From positions 73,535-137,534 of the forward strand of contig UBZM01000021.1 in NCBI GenBank assembly GCA_900470095.1: 64,000 nt of DNA. The letters run 5' to 3'. Shown here one piece after another: positions 63,895 to 64,000 of the stretch (positions are counted from its first letter, which is position 1; every line of letters starts with the position of its first letter). The notes beneath the pieces are model-generated. The model saw only the letters and a list, made by a program, of their open reading frames with translations. It ran no database searches and was not told the DNA's origin. Source of the stretch: Hyphomicrobiales bacterium. Its GTDB lineage: Bacteria; Pseudomonadota; Alphaproteobacteria; Rhizobiales; Beijerinckiaceae. Both the position numbers and the translations under genes were made by a program.

Positions 63895-64000
63895 TTAAAC
63901 TTTGTCGTCTAAGTTGTGCTGCTGGAGCGCCTGTCTCAATGCGATGTTGCGGGCTTGTGCGGTGGCGCGCCGAGCCGGCAAGGCAAGCCGTGTGCCGCTA
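63895..64000 (-). CDS. Possible C-terminal fragment of a gene running off the right edge
   Basis: On the minus strand, a frame open from the window edge codes for about 34 residues ending ARNIALRQALQQHNLDDKV and stops with TAA at 63895-63897. Codon use is GC-rich until the stop and then the sequence becomes A/T-rich, as expected at a gene end. No family can be recognised from so few residues, and chance is not excluded. Confidence 0.35.
   Translation of the reverse strand, partial: SGTRLALPARRATAQARNIALRQALQQHNLDDKV

Noticed and set aside
63857..63900. Possible CtrA sites (TTAA-N7-TTAA) upstream of the RpfF-like gene
   Set aside because: TTAATGAACTGTAAAC has N7 spacing but a mismatched second half, and TTAATTTCATTAA has N5 spacing. 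Neither fits well enough in this A/T-rich patch.

Overview
The window is a GC-rich chromosomal segment with dense, short-gapped, often 4-bp-overlapping genes. It most resembles an alphaproteobacterium of the order Hyphomicrobiales, probably Bosea or a near relative. This rests on the gene set: the dctB-dctD/dctA locus, an Omp31-like porin, an EipA-like DUF1134 protein, the four-gene ligase-associated DNA repair set, a MarC protein, DUF6460 and a CHASE2 cyclase. It also rests on the characteristic double-hairpin intergenic repeats. The assignment is inferred from gene content; no database search was possible.

Layout. 1-7 kb: the tail of an FAD-linked oxidase, then a LysR regulator divergent from an alpha/beta hydrolase and an RND efflux adaptor and pump. 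7-15 kb: a saccharopine-dehydrogenase-like reductase coupled to an FAD monooxygenase-DCC fusion, a DUF374 acyltransferase, an EipA-like protein, a convergently encoded histidine kinase and response regulator pair, and an Omp31-like barrel. 15-19 kb: a Zn/Cd/Pb-type P-ATPase with a duplicated His-rich segment, its divergent MerR regulator and an isoprenylcysteine-methyltransferase-like membrane protein. 19-26.5 kb: an AsnC-type regulator divergent from cysteine dioxygenase, a DUF899 gene with its divergent regulator, two outer-membrane proteins and MarC. 26.5-31.3 kb: the complete C4-dicarboxylate system, with a clear sigma-54 promoter and two DctD-type sites in front of dctA.

31.3-38.7 kb holds a LysR regulator, a 2-aminoethylphosphonate-type ABC transporter with a fused permease, a PLP enzyme that looks like the PbfA phosphonate ammonia-lyase, and a CGNR protein. 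38.8-45.2 kb is the most unusual part. It contains a small membrane protein resembling the Pycsar effector (PycTM) family, then a 1249-residue protein with FecR, TPR and outer-membrane-barrel regions, whose stop codon overlaps the start of a CHASE2-adenylate cyclase. A tRNA-Thr with a damaged inverted partial copy follows.

45.7-53.7 kb carries the ligase-associated DNA repair genes (PdeM phosphoesterase, Lhr-like helicase, MBL-fold exonuclease, ATP-dependent ligase), interrupted by a TPR-methyltransferase and an SGNH hydrolase. 53.8-60.2 kb has a LuxR-type response regulator, DUF6460, pyrD with a DUF952 gene, an S24-type repressor, a sensor kinase and a flavoprotein that has lost its redox cysteines. 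The right end (60.3-63.8 kb) has an RpfF-like (DSF synthase family) crotonase directly upstream of a membrane PAS-GGDEF-EAL protein. This pairing is reminiscent of RpfF-RpfR fatty-acid signalling. A probable C-terminal gene fragment runs off the right edge.
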